A stretch of 39,771 nucleotides of DNA, taken from the NCBI GenBank assembly GCA_027943245.1, contig JANDJZ010000390.1:1-39771 (forward strand), given 5' to 3'. The stretch's first letter is position 1, and each line of letters opens with the position of its first letter. This DNA is from Acanthamoeba sp. SK_2022b (taxonomy: Eukaryota; Discosea; Longamoebia; Acanthamoebidae). The notes beneath the pieces were generated by a model. The model was not told where the DNA came from and did no database searches. It saw nothing but the letters and a program-made list of their open reading frames with translations. Below, in pieces: positions 34,385 to 39,771 of the stretch. A program made the translations under genes and the position numbers.

Positions 34385-37300
34385 ATGAACAAACAAACTG
34401 ATGTGAAGAGTGGGGAATTCCGTACCGGTGCTCAGGCTGCGGCGGAGAAAGTCGAACTGCATGAAATGACTATCGCCCAGCGTGAACTCTGGCTGGGGGA
34501 AAACATTTCCAAAGAGTTGTCGTTCAATATCTGGGGCTATGGGCAGGTTGACGGGCCTCTCGACGTTAAGCTGCTGCGGCAAGCCATCGATGCAATCGTG
34601 GAAGAAACGCCGGCTCTGCAAGCGCATTTTGTGGAAAAAGACGGTGAGCTTTATCAATACCGCGCGCCACGCACCCATGAGCCGCTGTTCACACTCGATC
34701 TCAGTAAGGAACCCGATCCCCTGCAGGCGGCCAGACGCTGGATGGTGGCGGATGCGGCGCTGCCGCGCCGCGCCACGGGAGAGGAACCTTTTAGTTTTTA
34801 TGTGATTACGCTCGCTCCGCAGCGCTATGTCCTCTATCGGCGTTTCCACCATATGATCACCGACGGCCGCAGTGCCGAGGAAGTGATGCGGCGCATCGCG
34901 GCTTACTATAACGCGCTGGCGTCCGGCGGCGTCATCCCTGAATTCGCCAACTGCAATTTCTCTCTGCTTTATGAAAACGACATCAAATACCGCGACTCCT
35001 CACGCTTTTCTTCCGATCAGGCTTTTTGGCGGGAATATACTGCCGCTGCGCCGCAGAGTTTGTCGCGTAGAGCCATATTGACCCCGGACGCCGCGATGAA
35101 CCGCAACACGCAGCTGCTGGAAAAAGAGGCATTGGATCAGCTGCAGCAACAAGCTGACAATATCGGCGTACACCGCGCACATATATTGGCCGCCGCCGTA
35201 GCATTATGTTTCTACAGCCTGACCGGCAGTGAATATCTTAATTTCAGCATGCCGGTGACCGGAACGAGAGAACGAAACAGTATTGGTATGACCTCTAACG
35301 TTGTCCCTTTGATTATCAAGGTTGAACCCCAGCTGAGCCTGGCCGAATTTATCCAAAGGGTTGCGGCCGAAATAGCAAAAGTGGTTCGCCATCAATTATA
35401 TCGTGGGGAGGACATTCGGCGTGACAATGGCGCGACGGATTCCGCCTGGTTTGGCCCTTCAATTAACATTGTTTCTTTCGACCACGGCGATCCTTTCTGG
35501 GGATGCCGCACCCGTTGGTATTATGGCGGGAATATTCCGTCCGGCGATCTACAGATTATGCTGTATGAAGACCAGCAGGCGAATGAGCTGGACGTCACTT
35601 TTTCTGACGCCGCTTATGCAAATTCATTAGGCGATCTGGATGTTTTGCAGCGCCGCTTCCAGTTTATTTTACGGGCGCTGAACGCATCAACGGCGGGGAC
35701 GATCGAGGCGTTGGATCGGCAAGTGGCGGCGCTGGCGGATGCCGAGGCCGGCGGCAGCTTTTACACCAACCGTCGGCAACCGCCTGCCGGCGGCATCATT
35801 CGTTGGGATCGCCCGGCTGAGGCGCTGCAGCGCCTGGTGAGCTCGCTGAGCCATGGCGCGGAATGCGCGGCGAAGATACTGCTGGCGGAGCGCGTGTTGG
35901 GCGTGACGGCGCTGCAGGCGGTGAGCGATGAGCGGCAGGCCGAACCCGGTACCCTGCTGCACGTCGAGGCCGACGGCTGGGAGATTGCCGCGAACCCCGG
36001 CGTGGTGCGCGTCGGGCCGTTCTTGCGCGCCGACGGATCGGTTCAGCCAGGCGATGCGCTGGCGCAGGCCTGCGGCTTGTCTGTCGGCTCGGTCTTGCCG
36101 ACGATTAACGCTGCCGAAGCCTCGCTGTTAGGTGCGGCGTATGGCGCCAGCGCCGATAGCGCCGCTTTTTGGCAACCGCGTCTGACGCATTATTATCCGG
36201 CGCCGTTCCCGCCGGGGCCTGGCCGCCAGGCGGAGCTTCCCGCACGCTGGCAGGCGACGGCCTGGCAGCGCCTGGAAAAAATTGCCGGCGAACAGGTGCT
36301 GGCGGCAGCAACCCTTTATCTGGCGCGCATGTGCAATGAAACCGATTTTCAGCTGGGGTGGATCACCCCGGACGATCGGAATTGGGGTCGTTGGGCCCAC
36401 CTGAGCGCGCGCGTGCTGCCGCTGCAGGTCTCTGTTGATCACACCGGCAATTTCCAGCAGGCGTTGGCCGCGCTGGAACAGGAATATAGCCAACTGCGCG
36501 CTCATGCCGATTATCATCCCGCGTTGCTGACGCGCGATGCGGACCTGCGAGCGCCTCAGACTTGGCCGACGGCGGTATCGATCGTCAGCCGGCGCTCGGC
36601 GCAGGGGTTGCAGCCTGAAGACGAGGGGGTTGCCGCCATCATGGCTTCCGGCTCGCGCGCGGTATTGCAAATCTGCAAGGCTGACGGCGCTTTCCGTTGG
36701 GTCTACGACGCCGCCTCCGTGGCTGACGAACAGATGTTGCGTGCGACGCAACATCTGCTGATGCTGCTCAACGATGCGGTGAGGGCGGGTTCTCATCGTC
36801 GCACCGTCGGCGAACTCAGTCTGGTTTCCGAGGAAGAACGCGCGCAGTTGCTGCAGGGCCTCAACCATACCGTCGCTTCACACTCGCCGGCGGTTTGTCT
36901 GCACCGGTTGTTCGAAGCACAGGTCAGACGGACGCCGGAGGCGATCGCGGTGACGTATGGCGATGACAGCCTGACCTACGCGGAATTGAATACCCAGGCG
37001 AACCGTTGGGCCCATCGGCTGGTACAGCTTGGCGTGCAGCCGGACAGCCTGGTGGCGCTGTGCGCCGGGCGCGGGCTGCCGATGCTGGTCGGGCTGCTGG
37101 GGATCCTCAAAGCCGGCGGCGCCTATGTGCCGCTGGATCCCGCTTATAGCGGCGAGCGGCTACAGTACATCCTGGCGGACTCAGCGCCGGTACTGCTGTT
37201 GGCGGATGAGCTCGGCCGACAAGCGCTGGGTGACTGCGAGGTGCCGGTGCTGGCGCTGGAACAGCCACTGACGGGGGAAAGCGACGATCTGCAGGACGTC

Positions 37301-37754
37301 GGGGTGCGCCCGGCGCACCTGGCGTATGTGATTTATACCTCCGGCTCGACCGGCAAACCCAAAGGGGTGATGGTGGAGCACCGGCAGGTCGCGCGGTTGT
37401 TCAGCGCGACGAACGCCTGGTTCAACTTCAGCGCCGCCGACAGGTGGTGCCTGTTCCACTCATTCGCCTTCGACTTCTCCGTCTGGGAGATCTGGGGCGC
37501 CTGGCTGTATGGCGGCCAGCTGTTCATCGTACCGCAGGCGATCGCCCGCTCGGCGCCGGATTTTTATCATTTCGTCTGCCGCAGCGGCATCACGGTATTG
37601 AACCAGACGCCGAGCGCCTTCAAAGCCTTTATCCAGGCTCAGGCGCACAGCGAAGCGCGCCAGCAGCTACGCGAGATCGTGTTCGGTGGCGAAATGCTGA
37701 AGCCTTCCGATCTTGCGCCGTGGTTTGCTCGTCCAGAGAACCGGCAGACGCGGT

Positions 37755-37785
<31 letters not shown>

Positions 37786-39771
37786 GGTGCATGTGACTTA
37801 TCGGCCGCTGTCGGCGCAGGATACGGCGATCACCACCAGTCTGATCGGCAGCCGCATCCCGGATTTGCGCTTGTATCTGCTGGGCGCCGACGGCGAACCG
37901 GTGCCGATGGGGGCGATCGGCGAACTTTACGTCGGCGGCGAAGGGGTGGCGCGGGGTTACCTGAACCGGCCCGAATTGACGGCGGAACGTTTTCTCGATG
38001 ATCCTTTCAACCGGGCGCCGGGTGCGCGCATGTATCGTACCGGCGATCTGGCGCGCTATCTGCCGGGGGGCGATATCGAATACCTGGGGCGCAATGACCA
38101 GCAGGTAAAAATCCGCGGTTTCCGTATCGAATGCGGCGAGGTGGAGGCACAGCTGAGTACCGATCCGCGCGTGCGCAGCGTAGCCGTGGACGCGATTGAC
38201 GATGGCGACGGGGGCAAGCGACTGGTGGCGTGGGTGGTTTCGGCACCGGAAGCCGAACGCGCTACGCTGGCGACCGGGCTGCGTCAGCATCTGCAGGCGC
38301 GGCTGCCGGATTATATGGTGCCGGTGGCTTACGTTTGGCTGGAGGCGTTGCCGCTGACCGGCAACGGCAAATTGGACAAGCGGGCTCTGCCGGTGCCGCA
38401 GGTCGACGCCTATGTGCGTGAAGCCTATGCGCCGCCGCAGGGCGAGGCGGAAAACCTGCTGGCGGCAATCTGGCGCGAGCTGCTGGGCGTAGAGCGCGTC
38501 GGTCGCTATGACCACTTCTTCGAACTGGGCGGGCATTCGCTGATGGCGGTGCGCCTGGCTAACCGCGTGCAACAGGCCGGATGGCAGTTACCGTTGCAGG
38601 CGCTGTTCGCCAGCCCGGTACTGCACGTGTTGGCGCAGGCGCTGGAAGTTGCGCCGGCTCAGGAACCGCTGCCGATACTGCCGGTGGCGCGTGACGGCGA
38701 ATTGCCCCTGTCGTTCGCCCAGCAACGCCTGTGGTTCCTGACCCAGTTGGAGGGGATGAGCGAAACCTACCATATCCCCCTGGCGCTGCGGCTGCACGGC
38801 CGGTTGGACCGGCAGGCGCTGCAACATAGTCTGGATGCGCTCTATGCGCGTCACGAATCGCTGCGTAGTCGGTTCATCACCCGGGAAGATCGGCCACAGG
38901 TGCAGATTTTGCCGGCAAACGGGCTGCCGCTTGCGTTCCACGATCTGCGACGTCACCCCGCGCAAGCCGACACGCTGTGCCGTCAGGCGGCCACTCAACC
39001 GTTCGATTTGACGCAGGGGCCGCTGGTGCGCGCCGCGCTGATCCGCCTGGCGGATGAGGAGCACCTGTTCCTGCTCACCTGTCATCACATCGTCTCCGAC
39101 GGTTGGTCGACCGGCATTCTGCTGCGTGAACTGGGGGCGTTGTATGGCGCTTTCCGTCGCGGCGATGCCGATCCACTGCCGCTGCCGACGCTGCAATACC
39201 CGGATTACGCCGCCTGGCAGCGTCGCTATCTGACGCCGGAGCGGCTGGCGGCGCAGGCGCAATACTGGCGCGAAACGCTGAGCGGTGCGCCGGCGCTGCT
39301 GACGCTGCCGACCGACCGGCCGCGTCCGACGGTGCAGTCTTTCAGTGGCGGAGAGGTGCCGATCGCGATCGACGCCGAGCTGACGCAGGCGCTGCGGCAG
39401 TTCAGCCGGCAGCATGGCGGCACGCTGTTCATGACGGTGCTGGCGGCCTGGAGCCTGGTGCTGGCGCGCATGGCCGGGCAGCAGGAGCTGGTGATCGGTA
39501 CGCCGGAGGCCAACCGTGGCCGGCTGGAAACCGAATCGCTGGTCGGCTTCTTCGTCAGCACGCTGGCGCTGCGCATCGATCTTCGCGACGATCCGGATCT
39601 GCCGACGCTGATCGCGCGGATCCGCCACACGGTGCTGACGGCGCAGGAAAATCGCGATCTGCCGTTCGAGCAGGTGGTGGAGCTGGTCAATCCGCCGCGC
39701 CACCTGGGCTATACCCCGCTGTTCCAGGTGATGCTGGCCTGGCAGGACGGCTCGGTGCGCGATATTCCGCT
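34385..39771 (+). CDS. Nonribosomal peptide synthetase, N-terminal 1795 codons (open at the window edge)
   Basis: Multidomain NRPS, probably for a lipopeptide. (1) A starter-type condensation domain covers about 25-440, with HHMITDG at 155-161; a C domain before the first A domain usually adds a fatty acyl group. (2) An insert covers about 455-835. It begins with a formyltransferase C-terminal-like part ([12 protein letters not shown] from 459; [16 protein letters not shown] around Trp474; [12 protein letters not shown]). Then comes only the C-lobe of a condensation domain (from FW at 595-596), with no HHxxxDG. (3) The A domain covers about 839-1330, with [10 protein letters not shown] at 985-994. 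Its ten code residues are D1030 F1031 W1034 N1073 V1099 G1101 M1127 V1135 H1136 K1329, a threonine-type code. (4) The carrier domain has Ser1385 in LGGHSL. (5) The second C domain starts near 1439, with HHIVSDG at 1567-1573. The product is unknown; a Thr-first lipodepsipeptide such as stephensiolide is a candidate. Confidence 0.93.

Noticed and set aside
34385..39771. Serrawettin W1 (swrW) or W2 (swrA) synthetase
   Set aside because: W1 synthetase is a single Ser module and W2 begins with Leu. Here the first A domain has a Thr-type code and a second condensation domain follows.

Overview
The window is a chromosomal segment of a GC-rich enterobacterium, most likely Serratia (S. marcescens group). 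Gene order and protein sequence follow the E. coli 91-92 minute region: ubiC-ubiA, plsB, dgkA, lexA-dinF, yjbJ, zur, dusA, pspG, qor, dnaB-alr, tyrB, yjbQ-yjbR, uvrA, ssb, ghxP and yjcE. A long nonribosomal peptide synthetase (NRPS) gene starts near the right end and runs off it. The genus call is an inference from protein similarity, composition and the NRPS. No rRNA, tRNA, CRISPR array, insertion sequence or prophage was seen.

Layout. Positions 1-326 hold the start of an MFS symporter gene reading out of the left edge, with an 18-bp perfect palindrome behind it. Positions 719-10780 hold ubiquinone genes (ubiC, ubiA), phospholipid genes (plsB, dgkA), the SOS regulator with its two LexA boxes (lexA-dinF), a CsbD-like stress protein, zur, an extra sugar O-acetyltransferase, dusA, and pspG with a sigma-54 promoter. 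Positions 11081-14753 hold qor and dnaB-alr. Positions 14798-17528 hold a local insertion relative to E. coli: a periplasmic cyclohexadienyl dehydratase-like protein (PheC-like) and a divergent Lrp/AsnC regulator next to tyrB. Together these look like an aromatic amino-acid cluster. Positions 17655-24087 hold yjbQ-yjbR, maa, a zinc alcohol dehydrogenase, uvrA with an SOS box, and ssb.

Positions 24149-28025 are accessory: a divergent SDR/LysR pair around a 19-bp dyad operator, a small secreted YhcN-type protein, a translationally coupled lipocalin-like/GST pair, and a VOC protein. In E. coli soxRS lies in this interval. Positions 28358-31566 hold the purine permease ghxP, preceded by two PurR-type operators, and the Na+/H+ antiporter yjcE. 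Positions 31640-33772 hold a LysR gene divergent from a cidA/lrgA-cidB/lrgB pair.

The most distinctive feature is the NRPS from 34385 to the right edge (1795 codons, incomplete). Its order is starter condensation domain, a roughly 380-residue insert, adenylation domain with a threonine-type code, carrier domain, second condensation domain. The insert looks like the C-terminal part of a formyltransferase-like domain fused to only the C-terminal lobe of a condensation domain. The first 1.3 kb of the gene is far poorer in GC than the rest, which suggests a mosaic origin. An AT-rich 612-bp leader with several dyads precedes it.
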